The notes beneath the pieces are model-generated. The model saw only the letters and a program-made list of their open reading frames with translations. It did not search any database and had not been told where the DNA came from. From SAR116 cluster bacterium AG-426-I14 (GTDB lineage: Bacteria > Pseudomonadota > Alphaproteobacteria > Puniceispirillales > Marisalimonadaceae): DNA of 54,997 nt. The translations under genes and the position numbers were made by a program. The stretch is taken from the NCBI GenBank assembly GCA_003210055.1, contig QCNS01000012.1, forward strand, positions 1-54,997, in the 5' to 3' direction. Below are positions 1 to 9,298 of this stretch, piece after piece (within the stretch, counting starts at the first letter, position 1; each line of letters starts with the position of its first letter).

Positions 1-1607
1 TGTATTCTCTCTTTACTTGAGTTTTTATACTCTAAGTCTATAAAGTTTAGATTTTTCATTGATAAAACTGGTAACATTTTCTCAAGAGAAATACTTTTTC
101 TATCTGATAACATAGCATTTGAACTTGACCACGAAATTCCTACTAACAATTTGTTTTTAATTTTATATTTATTTTTTATAACATTAGTAATATTTATATC
201 TCCGGAAATATAAGGAAATTTATTTTTTAAAAAATCGTTTTCATGATTTCTTAAAAAGAAACCCATGCTGGCAAATGGAAGATGATAATCAAAATCTGTT
301 TCCGAAATATCTTTTTCATTTTTCAAAAATTTTATATTTGGAAAATTATTTTTAAATACAGGTATTAATCTTTCATCAAACTTCACAATTAATTTTTCTA
401 CTTTTTTTGACAAGTCATAAAACATACTTCCATACATAATTTGGTCTCCTATCCCTTGCTCAGACCAAATACAAAGTTTAATTTTTTTATTAAAATTTTT
501 TATCTGTTTCTTATTAGTATTTAACTTTTTATGATTATATTCTCTACAAAACCATCTGCTTTCAAAATTTTTCCAACCTTCACTAAAATTTTTACTATAT
601 AATTGCAATTGTCCTAATTTATAAATTCCTTCATGATATTCAGGGTTTATCTCGATACTTTTAAGTAAATAACTTATTGCTTTTTGGATTTCTCCAAAAA
701 ATGAAAAAGTAATTGCAAGATTACTATATGCAACAAAATTACTTCTATCTAACTCAATTGCTTTTTTATGATTTTTTATAGCTTCTGAGTACATATTTAA
801 TTTTTCATTAGCTATTCCAATAAAAGTATAAAGATTTGAAGATTTTTCATTACATTTCAAAGCTTCTGAAAATAATTTTATTGCCTCTTTTGGTAACTCT
901 TGGTTTAATCTTGCTATACCATAAAGAGTAACAATTTCTTTTGACCTATCTTGCTCTAAATTCATCTTATCTAGAATTTTGAGTGCTTTATCAGTTTCTT
1001 TAAAATCGAGTAAATGTTGACAAAACTCTAGGGAAAGTTCCAAATTATTTGGAACTGAGTTTAAAAGTTCATCATAAATTTTAAAAGCAATTTTTTGATC
1101 TAATAATCTTATTGAACACCTTGCAATTAATAAGTTTATTTCAAAGTCATTTGGTTTTAAAATTTTAGAGAGTTTTAATACCTCTAGTGAATTTTTGTGA
1201 AGCTTTAAACCTGTAAGTGATTTTGACAAATTAATATAAAATACTTCTTCAAAAGGGAAGAGTGAAATTGCTTTTTCTTGATAAAGTTTTGCGGTTTTAA
1301 AATCGAATTTAATTCCATGATGGTCACCCAAAAGTCCATATAAGTATGCATTTTTTGGATCAAGATCTAATAATTCATTTATTGTTTTTATAAAATTCTC
1401 TTTATTTATTTGTTTTTGCAGATCGACTATTTCATTTGCTATTTTGAGTTGAAGAGTATATTTCTTTTTTTTTAAAGAAATATACTCTTCAACTCTTTTA
1501 TTTAATGGATATCTATTTCTAATTTCTGCAAGATACCTAAAGCCAGTCATAAGTTGCTTGTTTTTGAGACTCTCTTCTACTTTTTTGATTAAACTTTCTA
1601 TGCTCAT
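1..1607 (-). CDS. TPR protein with glycosyltransferase-like C-terminal domain (partial, cut by window start)
   Basis: The reading frame starts at ATG 1607 and runs open to base 1, so the C-terminus lies outside the window. The first ~360 residues are helical tetratricopeptide-like repeats; examples contain AIKLFSEALKCN, AIKNHKKAIELD and AISYLLKSIEIN. After these comes WSEQGIGDQIMYG, the hallmark that follows TPR repeats in bacterial TPR/glycosyltransferase (GT-B, SPINDLY/GT9-like) proteins, and later GISWSS followed by RKSISLEKMLPVLS. The combination is typical of proteins that may glycosylate flagellin or surface polymers, but the substrate cannot be inferred here. The gene ends 12 bp before the lolA stop on the same strand. 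A long perfect inverted repeat lies inside the 5' part of the coding sequence (see separate entry). Confidence 0.75.
   Translation of the reverse strand, partial: MSIESLIKKVEESLKNKQLMTGFRYLAEIRNRYPLNKRVEEYISLKKKKYTLQLKIANEIVDLQKQINKENFIKTINELLDLDPKNAYLYGLLGDHHGIKFDFKTAKLYQEKAISLFPFEEVFYINLSKSLTGLKLHKNSLEVLKLSKILKPNDFEINLLIARCSIRLLDQKIAFKIYDELLNSVPNNLELSLEFCQHLLDFKETDKALKILDKMNLEQDRSKEIVTLYGIARLNQELPKEAIKLFSEALKCNEKSSNLYTFIGIANEKLNMYSEAIKNHKKAIELDRSNFVAYSNLAITFSFFGEIQKAISYLLKSIEINPEYHEGIYKLGQLQLYSKNFSEGWKNFESRWFCREYNHKKLNTNKKQIKNFNKKIKLCIWSEQGIGDQIMYGSMFYDLSKKVEKLIVKFDERLIPVFKNNFPNIKFLKNEKDISETDFDYHLPFASMGFFLRNHENDFLKNKFPYISGDINITNVIKNKYKIKNKLLVGISWSSSNAMLSDRKSISLEKMLPVLSMKNLNFIDLEYKNSSKERI
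1446..1495. repeat. Perfect 22-bp inverted repeat with 6-base loop inside a coding sequence
   Basis: The left arm is 1446-1467 and the right arm 1474-1495. They are exact reverse complements, separated by six T residues at 1468-1473. The repeat lies wholly within the N-terminal region of the TPR/glycosyltransferase gene, encodes lysine-rich residues and keeps the frame open. It is not positioned like a terminator. Confidence 0.9.
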
Positions 1608-1619
1608 AGCAATAAATTC

Positions 1620-2222
1620 TTAATTAAAATCTTCAGGAAAAAATAAAAGATAAGATAATTCATTACCTAATTGCAAATTTTGGATTAAAACGTTTGTTTC
1701 ATTTTCAAAGTTATCTCTTATTACCCATTTTTTTAATTCAATTGGATTTTCAGAGAAAGTGAGTATTAAAGATGATTGATCTTTTTTTTCGCTGTCTATA
1801 ATTGTCAATGATAACAAGCCAGAGTCTTTTTTTACTGAAAATTTGATAAAATTGTTTTTCATATCAAATTGTTTATTTAATAAAAAATTCAAAGGTGTTT
1901 GATTTACCGGAACATTGTTTGTCTTTTTTGTCTTTCTATCTTGAATAATTAACCAAAATCCCTGACAAGTTATTAATATATTATTAGGTTTTTGATAATC
2001 AAACCTTAACTTACCTGGTAAATCGAGATAGAATTTTCCTTCACTCACATTCCCTGAAGGTCCAATTTGAATAAAATCTGCTTCTAATGTCTTTAGGTTA
2101 TTAAAATAACTTTTTATTTTACTTAAAATAATTTCGTTTTCAGAACCGATTACTACGTTGGATTTAAAGAATATTAAAACAAAACATATTAAATAAGTAT
2201 AAGTGTACAGAGTTTTTTTCAT
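1620..2222 (-). CDS. lolA: Outer-membrane lipoprotein chaperone LolA
   Basis: LolA is the periplasmic chaperone that takes lipoproteins from the LolCDE transporter to the outer membrane. The 200-residue length is normal. Residues 1-26 form a signal peptide (basic start, then a hydrophobic stretch with little charge). The LolA core is visible in LKTLEADFIQ, EGKFYLDLPGKLRFDY and a later GFWLIIQDRKT segment. These match the family pattern in which a misfolding-prone beta half-barrel begins with an F-x-Q motif and a LxxPGRhRF(D/E)Y segment. Its ATG overlaps the ftsK stop by 4 bp (ATGA), so the two are translationally coupled. The ftsK-lolA adjacency is common in Alphaproteobacteria. Confidence 0.93.
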   Translation of the reverse strand: MKKTLYTYTYLICFVLIFFKSNVVIGSENEIILSKIKSYFNNLKTLEADFIQIGPSGNVSEGKFYLDLPGKLRFDYQKPNNILITCQGFWLIIQDRKTKKTNNVPVNQTPLNFLLNKQFDMKNNFIKFSVKKDSGLLSLTIIDSEKKDQSSLILTFSENPIELKKWVIRDNFENETNVLIQNLQLGNELSYLLFFPEDFN

Positions 2223-4618
2223 TCACCTTCCTCTATTAGTATTTCTCGCTTGCCTGCTCTACCAGGTTTTGAAATAATATTATTTTCTTCCATTTTTTCT
2301 ATTATTGTAGCTGCTCTATTATATCCAATTCTTAAATGTCTTTGTATAAATGAAGTGCTTGCTCTTCTCTCTCGTAAAACCAATTTAACAGCTTCACTAT
2401 AAACTAAATCTTCTGAGTTGTTTTGATTCAGAGTTAGCCCAGAAGTCATTAAATTGTCTTGCTCTTCAGGCTCTTTCGTTATTGAGTCATCGTATTCGGG
2501 TTGAGATTGATTTGATAGAAAACGTGTAATTTTTTCTACTTCCAAATCTTCTACAAAAGGGCCATGAACCCTGATAATTCTTCCACCTCCTGCCATATAT
2601 AACATATCTCCTTTGCCCAATAATTGTTCAGCACCCTGTTCTCCCAAAATTGTTCTGCTGTCAATTTTACTAAAAACTTGAAAAGAAATTCTTGTTGGAA
2701 AATTAGCTTTAATTGTCCCAGTAATTACATCAACAGATGGTCTTTGTGTAGCCATTATGACGTGTATACCTGCGGCTCTGGCCATTTGGGCTAATCTTTG
2801 AACTGCAGCCTCTATTTCCTTACCTGCAACTAACATAAGATCTGCAACTTCATCTATGACAACTACAATAAATGGTAATGGCGTTAAATCAATTTCTTGT
2901 TCCTCAAACAAAGGTTCCCCTGTTTCATTATCGAAACCAACTTGAATACTTTTAGTTAATACTTCGCCTGATAGCCTAGATTTAAGTAGTCTTTCATTAT
3001 AAGATTCTATATTTCTGACACCTATTTTACTCATTGACAAATACCGCGATTCCATCTCTCTAACAGCCCATTTTAGAGCTACAATTGCTTTATTTGGATC
3101 CGTTACTACAGGAGTTAGTAGATGAGGAATCCCATCATATACAGATAATTCTAACATTTTGGGATCAATCATTATAAATCGACAAGTTTCAGGTGTATGT
3201 TTGAATAATAAAGAAATGATCATTGCATTTATACCAACTGATTTTCCTGAGCCAGTTGTTCCAGCAACTAATAAGTGAGGCATTATAGCTAAATCTGCTA
3301 CAACTGGACTACCTGCAATATCTTTTCCTAGACATATTGGCAACTTATATGATGTATTTTGAAACTCACTACTTTCAAGAATATTTCTTAAGATAACTTT
3401 TTCACGCAATTTGTTAGGAAGCTCTATTCCTATTACATCCTGTCCAGGGACCATTGCAACTCTGACTGACTCTGCTGCCATGGACCTAGCAATATCATCA
3501 GCTAGTGAAATAACTCTTTGACTTCGTAAACCAGGGGCTGGCTTTAAATCATATCTTGTCACAACTGGTCCATGTCTTACTGTTTCTATTTTTCCATTTA
3601 TTGAATAATCATTTAATACACCTTCTAATAATCTTGCATTTGAATCCAAGACTTCTTTATCAGGTAATTTAAATTCGTTTGTATAAATTTGTAATAACTT
3701 CATTGGAGGCAAATGAAAACCTGTCTCGGATGAAAGATCGAGATTTTGTTGTCTAATTTTTGTTCTATCTTTTCTCTTTAAAATAGTGTCAGTATCACTT
3801 CTTGTTTTAATCAAAACAGGATCTTTTTTTATAAAAGTTTTTTTTCTATCACTATTACTAATCTTAAAAATATTTTGAAAAAAATTGTATAAACTTAGCT
3901 TTCTATTAGGTTCAAATTCAATATCGTCTAGCTCATCAATAATTGAAGCGTCTTGATGTTTTTTAAATAAAAGATTATTCGTAAGTTTTAGAAACCAATA
4001 TAGTGGCAAAATAGCAGGTTTCAAAATGATAGTAATTTTTTTCAAATCATTGTAACTTAATGATAAAATCCAAATTAATAATAAAAAAGTAACAATTACT
4101 AGAGATGAGTTTATTAATATAGAGGAAGTAAAAAGACTTAGTTGTAAATTATTTTCAAAATACTTTATGATGATTTCATGCAAAAAATATCCTTTAGTTT
4201 GAAAATTAAATAATGGAAACTTGTCTCCATATAATTTAGTGACATTTTGATTGATTATCTCTGAAATAATAACTGATAGTACTAATAAAAATAAAAGACT
4301 TAAAAATTTAAGAAATAACAGATTTAGTTTTCTATTTTTTATTAGTTTTATGCCTAATATAAGAATTGTTAAGCTTAAAAAAATACCTGAGAATATTCCC
4401 AATTCTCTTATAATAAAACTAGATAATGTTGAACCAAAAACTCCTAAATAATTTGTTGGTAAATTTCCATTAGCTATTCCCCAACCAGGATCAATTGAAT
4501 TATAAGACAAAATTGAAGTTAAAGTTGTTAGACTTGATACAATAAAAAAAAGACCTACCAGAAAAAGCGTTTTACTTCTATATTCTGATTTATTAATATT
4601 CAAGTTGTCTTCATTCAT
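2219..4618 (-). CDS. ftsK: DNA translocase FtsK
   Basis: FtsK is the septum-anchored ATPase that pumps chromosome ends toward dif and activates XerCD. The 799-residue protein has an N-terminal membrane domain with about four hydrophobic segments (residues ~17-40, 70-90, 100-121, 168-188). A charged linker (~215-300) follows, then the motor. Walker A GTTGSGKS is near residue 453-460, Walker B is in PFIVVVIDEVADLM, and the arginine-rich MATQRPSVDVITG segment follows. The C-terminal gamma winged helix (RRASTSFIQRHLRIGYNRAA) is the KOPS-reading module. The linker is short compared with E. coli, as usual in alphaproteobacteria. The start overlaps the upstream aminotransferase stop by 8 bp. Confidence 0.97.
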   Translation of the reverse strand: MNEDNLNINKSEYRSKTLFLVGLFFIVSSLTTLTSILSYNSIDPGWGIANGNLPTNYLGVFGSTLSSFIIRELGIFSGIFLSLTILILGIKLIKNRKLNLLFLKFLSLLFLLVLSVIISEIINQNVTKLYGDKFPLFNFQTKGYFLHEIIIKYFENNLQLSLFTSSILINSSLVIVTFLLLIWILSLSYNDLKKITIILKPAILPLYWFLKLTNNLLFKKHQDASIIDELDDIEFEPNRKLSLYNFFQNIFKISNSDRKKTFIKKDPVLIKTRSDTDTILKRKDRTKIRQQNLDLSSETGFHLPPMKLLQIYTNEFKLPDKEVLDSNARLLEGVLNDYSINGKIETVRHGPVVTRYDLKPAPGLRSQRVISLADDIARSMAAESVRVAMVPGQDVIGIELPNKLREKVILRNILESSEFQNTSYKLPICLGKDIAGSPVVADLAIMPHLLVAGTTGSGKSVGINAMIISLLFKHTPETCRFIMIDPKMLELSVYDGIPHLLTPVVTDPNKAIVALKWAVREMESRYLSMSKIGVRNIESYNERLLKSRLSGEVLTKSIQVGFDNETGEPLFEEQEIDLTPLPFIVVVIDEVADLMLVAGKEIEAAVQRLAQMARAAGIHVIMATQRPSVDVITGTIKANFPTRISFQVFSKIDSRTILGEQGAEQLLGKGDMLYMAGGGRIIRVHGPFVEDLEVEKITRFLSNQSQPEYDDSITKEPEEQDNLMTSGLTLNQNNSEDLVYSEAVKLVLRERRASTSFIQRHLRIGYNRAATIIEKMEENNIISKPGRAGKREILIEEGE

Positions 4619-5819
4619 TATTAATTTTGCTCAAACAGTTTATTATTCTTTCAAAAGCATTTTCTACAATTATATGATTATCTACTAAAGCAAGTCTTAA
4701 ATATCCTTTACCTGGATTAAATCCATTTACACTAAATGCCATGAAACTTCCTGGCATTACTCGTAGTGAGAAATCTTTCCACAATAGTTTTGCAAAAGTT
4801 ATATCATCCTCAACAGGGAGCCACAAAAAAAAACCAGCTTTAGGGATCTTTAATTTCGGGTAAAATCTGTGGAGTTTTTTTTCTGCAATTACAAAATTTT
4901 TGTCGTAATGTTTGCAGGCATTAATGTTATGAACATCATCATCATATAAAGCCGCGGCAACATTTTGGATAGGAATTGGAACTGGTGCTGCACCATTCGA
5001 CACAAGTAATTTATATATATCCATTATTTTTTTATCTCCAAGAATAAAACCAGCCCTAATACCTGGAACATTACTTCTCTTAGATAATGAATTAAAAATA
5101 ACAATATTCTTTAAATCACCATTCATTTTGTTTACTACATCAAGACAACCAATTGGCTTCTCATAATTTAATCTTGAGATATCAATGTAACATTCATCTA
5201 CAGCTAAAACAAAGTCATACTCTCTAGCTAAATTGATAGCTTTTTCTAGATATTCAAAGGAAGTTATGCCACCTTGAGGATTTGATGGAAAACATAAATA
5301 CATTATAACTGTATTTTTCAAAGTTTGAACTGGAATTTTATCAAGTTCTGGATTAAAGGCATTCGCTTCAATAGCATTAATCCAATATATCTCAGAGTTA
5401 CTCGCTATAGCACCTGTTCTCCATGCATGATAAAATGGGTTGGTTACTATGGCAACTGATCTATTTTTTTGCTTATTTTTTGCAATATGTCCGATTAAGT
5501 GAAGAGGTTCTCTAGTACCCGGAACAGGTAAAATGTTACTATTCGCATCAATAATTTTTTGAGTTCCGGGAAACCTTCTTTCTAAATAATTTATAATAGA
5601 ATTTTTTAATCTTGGTATAGCTATTGTTGGTGGATATCTACCCCAATCAGATGCAAAAGTTTTTAATTCTTCTAGCACAAACTCAGGAGGGTTTAATTGA
5701 GGCTCTCCAATAGACATTTTAATTAAGTCTAGCTCAGGATTTACATCAATACCTTTTAGCAATTCATTCAAACTGCCAAACATCCAATTATTTAAAACAT
5801 CAAAATCTGTATTTAACAT
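4611..5819 (-). CDS. Aminotransferase class I/II, DapC-like (N-succinyldiaminopimelate aminotransferase type)
   Basis: PLP-dependent fold-type I aminotransferase. MSIGEPQ near the N-terminus binds the substrate carboxylate region, FPSNPQGG is the NPxG motif, and SLSKRSNVPGIRAGF contains the PLP-binding lysine. The SKRSN-PG-R-GF form of the lysine motif is typical of DapC-like enzymes that make LL-2,6-diaminopimelate precursors for lysine and peptidoglycan. That role is inferred from motif and context rather than proven. I place the start at ATG 5819. The same frame extends to a TTG at 5846, but ATG 5819 fits the family N-terminus and has AGAAAAG about 11 bases upstream. The gene is divergent from the UbiH-like gene and overlaps ftsK at its 3' end. 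Confidence 0.85.
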   Translation of the reverse strand: MLNTDFDVLNNWMFGSLNELLKGIDVNPELDLIKMSIGEPQLNPPEFVLEELKTFASDWGRYPPTIAIPRLKNSIINYLERRFPGTQKIIDANSNILPVPGTREPLHLIGHIAKNKQKNRSVAIVTNPFYHAWRTGAIASNSEIYWINAIEANAFNPELDKIPVQTLKNTVIMYLCFPSNPQGGITSFEYLEKAINLAREYDFVLAVDECYIDISRLNYEKPIGCLDVVNKMNGDLKNIVIFNSLSKRSNVPGIRAGFILGDKKIMDIYKLLVSNGAAPVPIPIQNVAAALYDDDVHNINACKHYDKNFVIAEKKLHRFYPKLKIPKAGFFLWLPVEDDITFAKLLWKDFSLRVMPGSFMAFSVNGFNPGKGYLRLALVDNHIIVENAFERIINCLSKINNE

Positions 5820-5892
5820 ATGATTAATAACTTTTCTAATTTTCAAACATACAATGTTTGATAATTAAAAGAAAATAATTTAATTTTTAGAT

Positions 5893-7104
5893 ATGTCTAA
5901 TTTATTTTTTTCTAAAACAAGTATTTCTCATAACTTTGATGTAATGGTCGTAGGAGGAGGATTAACTGGTTCACTCATGGTTTATCTTCTACTTTCCAAC
6001 AAAAATTTGTCAAAAAGTAAAATTTGTTGGATTAAACCAAAAAACAAAAGTTTGGATGATAGTAGAGTCAGTTTTTATAATTCTGCCAACGTAGAAAAAC
6101 TATCTAAAAGTAAATTTTTCAAGAATATTCCTGAAAAGGAAATTACAGTTATTAATGAAATACAGGTTTTAAATAAAAACCAGAAAAAGCCATTAATATG
6201 GAAAAACTCTCCTTATATGGGTTTTATTTTAAAAAATAAAATTGTTCAAAAAAAGTTATTAAATGAAATTAAAAATATCAAAATTTATACTAGTCCTGTA
6301 ATCCAAACATTTTCAAATGAATTTAACAGAACTATTATTCTAGAGGATGATACTGTTATTTGTTCAAATCTAATATTAGCGGCTGATGGAAGTAATTCTA
6401 ATTTAAGAAAATTGTCTTCAATAAAATATTTTAGTCATCAACTAAATCATGATGCTATCACTGGTTATTTAGAAATTCAAAACAGAAATAATAATATAGC
6501 GAGACAAGCATTTCTTGATGAAGGTCCAATTGGTTTATTACCAGTAAAATCAAAACAAAACTATGTCAATTTTGTATGGAGTATGAAAAAATGTAAAGCT
6601 AAAGAAATATTGCAACAAGAGACTTCCTCATTGATAATAGCAAAAAAACTTAATAAATTTTATAAAAGTTATGGTTTAAATTTTAGACCAATTAACGATT
6701 TTTCAAAAAAAAATAAATTAAAAATTCATAAATGGCCTCTAAATCTGATTTATGTGCCAAAACCTATATCACAAAGATTGATTTTGATTGGTGATGCTGC
6801 ACATAGTATCCATCCACTAGCGGGACAAGGTTTTAATTTAGCCCTTGAAGATTGTTTTGAAGTCTTAAATGTTCTTGAAAAATCGGTTTTATCAGGCAAA
6901 GAACTTGGACACAATGACAATATCTTATTATACAATAAAAATAGAAACATCAGAGTGAAATTGATTTCTATTTCTACAACTTCGTTGTTTTATGCGTTTA
7001 CACAAAACTCTAAAAAATTGACTGAAATTTTGTCAAAAGGAATGGAATACTTAAATGATAGAAATTTAAAAAATATTTTTATCAAAATTGCAAATGGTCT
7101 TTGA
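5893..7104 (+). CDS. FAD-dependent monooxygenase, UbiH/UbiF/Coq6 family
   Basis: Flavoprotein hydroxylase of the ubiquinone-ring family, which adds hydroxyl groups to polyprenyl-phenol intermediates at the inner membrane face. At the N-terminus VVGGGLTGSL (residues ~19-28) is the dinucleotide-binding GxGxxG. Mid-protein LAADGSNSNLR is the DG motif. LIGDAAHSIHPLAGQGFNLALED is the GD FAD-ribityl motif followed by the family's H-P-x-x-G-Q-G-x-N-x-x-x-x-D signature. At 403 residues the length is normal. The position of ring hydroxylation (C1, C5 or C6) cannot be read from this sequence. The 3' end overlaps the convergent DUF971 gene by 23 bp. Confidence 0.88.
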   Translation: MSNLFFSKTSISHNFDVMVVGGGLTGSLMVYLLLSNKNLSKSKICWIKPKNKSLDDSRVSFYNSANVEKLSKSKFFKNIPEKEITVINEIQVLNKNQKKPLIWKNSPYMGFILKNKIVQKKLLNEIKNIKIYTSPVIQTFSNEFNRTIILEDDTVICSNLILAADGSNSNLRKLSSIKYFSHQLNHDAITGYLEIQNRNNNIARQAFLDEGPIGLLPVKSKQNYVNFVWSMKKCKAKEILQQETSSLIIAKKLNKFYKSYGLNFRPINDFSKKNKLKIHKWPLNLIYVPKPISQRLILIGDAAHSIHPLAGQGFNLALEDCFEVLNVLEKSVLSGKELGHNDNILLYNKNRNIRVKLISISTTSLFYAFTQNSKKLTEILSKGMEYLNDRNLKNIFIKIANGL

Positions 7105-7432
7105 GTTTTTGTCTATATTCATTCAAAATCCTTTTTTGGTTTAGTGCAAAATCAAAAAGCTTTTCCCAAGTATAAATACCAGTTTTGTGTCCATCTGAAA
7201 AAATTATTCTAATTGCGTAATTGCCAACAGTTTTTATATCAACGATTTTTACATCTTGTTTGTTAATAACGAAAATTTTTGGCCCTCCATGTCCTTGAAC
7301 TTCTGCTGAAGGGCTTTCAATTCGAAGTAGTTCAGAAGTTATCGAATATTTTTTCTTATTACTAAACAAAATCTGAAGTTTTGTTTTTGACTCATCTAAT
7401 TTAATCTCTAACGGATAAATTACGTCTTCCAT
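7082..7432 (-). CDS. DUF971 domain protein (gamma-butyrobetaine hydroxylase-like N-terminal fold)
   Basis: The 116-residue protein is a single DUF971 domain, the small zinc-ribbon-like beta fold also found at the N-terminus of gamma-butyrobetaine hydroxylases and in stand-alone bacterial proteins. The family pattern is visible in LLRIESPSAEVQGHG and in IRIIFSDGHKTGIYTWEKLF, matching the usual I-x-F-x-D-G-H-x-x-G-I-Y-x-W. Stand-alone members are linked to iron-sulfur or partition functions in some bacteria, but no role is firmly assigned. It begins directly after the stop of the Trm112-like gene on the same strand. Confidence 0.85.
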   Translation of the reverse strand: MEDVIYPLEIKLDESKTKLQILFSNKKKYSITSELLRIESPSAEVQGHGGPKIFVINKQDVKIVDIKTVGNYAIRIIFSDGHKTGIYTWEKLFDFALNQKRILNEYRQKLKDHLQF

Positions 7433-7624
7433 CTATTTGATTTTTCTAGCTTTTTCTTCAAGCATTATCGGAATACCATCAACTATTGGGTACGCTAATT
7501 TGGCCTTCCTTGAGACTAACTCCATTTTTTTTTTGTCAAAGATGAGTTCCCCGCCAGTTTTTGGGCAAATTAAAATTTCTAATAAATCTAATATTTTTCT
7601 TTCTTTTTCAATGTTTAATGACAT
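7433..7624 (-). CDS. Trm112/YcaR-family small protein
   Basis: A 63-residue protein with the Trm112p/UPF0434 signature: [17 protein letters not shown], a variable stretch, then [13 protein letters not shown]. Bacterial members resemble the eukaryotic Trm112 methyltransferase activator, but only one cysteine of the usual zinc-binding set remains here. I choose ATG 7624 because GGAG lies 7 bases upstream. The frame could begin at GTG 7636, which would place that SD inside the gene. It overlaps the LON-domain gene by 17 bp and abuts the DUF971 gene, so the three are very probably co-transcribed. Confidence 0.85.
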   Translation of the reverse strand: MSLNIEKERKILDLLEILICPKTGGELIFDKKKMELVSRKAKLAYPIVDGIPIMLEEKARKIK

Positions 7625-8255
7625 TTTTGTCTCCACTATTCCTATTATTCATTTCTAAAATAGATGTTAACAATAAATACCTATTCTCTAAATTTTGTGA
7701 CTCTAGTAACATTTGTTTTTCCTCTGATGTAAATGGACAGATCATACTAATTTGATCAACTAAATCTATGTTTGCACATTTATTTATATAATCCCAGTCA
7801 GTCTGAATCTTTTTAATCTTAAAATAATTTTTTAGTTCAATTTTTAGTTTTTTATCATTTTCATATATAAATTTTTTTTCTTCTAATTTATTAATATCAT
7901 TTACATAATTTTTATTATTTATTTCGGCTACCAAATATCCATCTTCTGATAGGGTTTCATTGACTATATTTATTCTCGATATACCTCTGAGTGAAATAAT
8001 GTATCGCCCATCATTGGTTTCTTCAAATTTAATTATTTTACCTAAGCAACCAGTTAAATAAACAGAAAGATCATTTTTATTTGCTTTTTTCTTGGGTTGA
8101 ATAATCCCTATCATTCTATGGCTTGTTTTTAGCGCATTTTCAACCATTGACAAATATCTAGGTTCAAAAATGTTTAGAGGTAATATTGTTTCTGGAAGAA
8201 TTATAACACCTTTCAAAGGGAAAATCGATATTTTATCAGGAAGATATTGATGCAT
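7608..8255 (-). CDS. LON peptidase N-terminal-domain protein
   Basis: Stand-alone LON substrate-binding (PUA-like) domain without ATPase or protease parts. The signature is at the N-terminus: [27 protein letters not shown], followed by MIGIIQP and [22 protein letters not shown], the usual G-x-I-x-x-x-x-x-x-D-G-R pattern. Such 215-residue proteins occur across alphaproteobacteria, often next to the thioredoxin-TPR gene as here. Their role is unproven; substrate binding for proteolysis is an inference from the domain. It starts 1 base before the thioredoxin-TPR stop. Confidence 0.88.
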   Translation of the reverse strand: MHQYLPDKISIFPLKGVIILPETILPLNIFEPRYLSMVENALKTSHRMIGIIQPKKKANKNDLSVYLTGCLGKIIKFEETNDGRYIISLRGISRINIVNETLSEDGYLVAEINNKNYVNDINKLEEKKFIYENDKKLKIELKNYFKIKKIQTDWDYINKCANIDLVDQISMICPFTSEEKQMLLESQNLENRYLLLTSILEMNNRNSGDKNVIKH

Positions 8256-8256
8256 T

Positions 8257-9156
8257 TTAAGAAAACAATATTGAAGAAAGTTTACGTCTTGCTATTTTAG
8301 ATTGTTCAGAGTTCAATCCATCGGTTTGAAAGAAGGAAAGTAATTGTTTTCTAGCAGCTTGTTCATTCCATTCTGGATCTTTTTCTATTGATGATAGTAA
8401 AAGTTCGTAAGCTTCCATTATATTCCCCCCACCAAAAAGAGCTATAGCTAGTTCCAAACTTACTTGAAGATCATTCGGGTTATCTTGTAATTTTTGTTTT
8501 AGTGGTTCAATTTCTGAACTTGCTAGAAAGGCTTTTTCTGAAACTTCTATTTTTTCTATTACCTCTTTAAGATTTTTATCTTTTTTTAAGTCTTCATCTA
8601 AAGAGTTAACTATTTCTTTTGCTTCATCAAATCTTTTAAATCCTAACTCAGCTTCTATTAGTCCTGATAGAGCTTTTGCGTTAAGATTATCAATTTTTAG
8701 TACTTCATTTGCAAGGCTTTTAGCGCTGTCCCAATCCATTTGATCTAAACTATTATTGAGAGACAGAATTAATTCCTCAACTTCCTGTCCAGGACCAGCT
8801 AAATTTAATACCTTTTTAACAAACTCATTAACTTCACTTTCTGGGAGATTACCTTGAAACCCATCAGCAACTTGGCCCTGATAAAATGCATAAACTGTTG
8901 GGATTGATTGTATTTGAAGTTGACCTGCTATTGATTGATTTTCATCTATATTTATTTTTACTAGAGCAATCTTATCCTTTTCATTTAAAACGGCTTTTTC
9001 TAAAATTGGAGCCAATTGTTTGCATGGAGCACACCAAGGTGCCCAAAAATCAACAATTACAGGTTTTTCCTTAGACCCTTCAATAACCTCAAGCATAAAA
9101 TTGCTTGCATCAACATTTTTTACAATTGAGGAATTTTCAGCAAAATTTTCATCCAC
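8257..9156 (-). CDS. Thioredoxin-domain protein with C-terminal TPRs (YbbN/CnoX-like co-chaperone)
   Basis: Residues ~1-115 are a thioredoxin domain with an intact redox site WCAPC (W41-C45), the cis-proline segment IQSIPTVYAF and a following G. Residues ~120-299 are TPR-like helical repeats ending in AARKQLLSFFQ. This is the YbbN/CnoX architecture: a holdase that passes clients to GroEL/DnaK under oxidative stress. Unlike E. coli CnoX, which lacks the classical pair, this protein keeps both cysteines, as alphaproteobacterial members do. Translation starts at GTG 9156 with AGGAG 9 bases upstream. It is the first gene of the minus-strand run 9156 to 7082. Confidence 0.9.
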   Translation of the reverse strand: MDENFAENSSIVKNVDASNFMLEVIEGSKEKPVIVDFWAPWCAPCKQLAPILEKAVLNEKDKIALVKINIDENQSIAGQLQIQSIPTVYAFYQGQVADGFQGNLPESEVNEFVKKVLNLAGPGQEVEELILSLNNSLDQMDWDSAKSLANEVLKIDNLNAKALSGLIEAELGFKRFDEAKEIVNSLDEDLKKDKNLKEVIEKIEVSEKAFLASSEIEPLKQKLQDNPNDLQVSLELAIALFGGGNIMEAYELLLSSIEKDPEWNEQAARKQLLSFFQTDGLNSEQSKIARRKLSSILFS

Positions 9157-9298
9157 GTTTTTAGTCTCCTATATATTTATCATATGATTTAATTTCAAAC
9201 TAATTCAAGTTCTACTGAACATAAAATATTTCAAAATACTACAATTGACCTTTTCAAGATGAAAGTATATTCAATAGTTATAACAGTTAATAGTTGAT

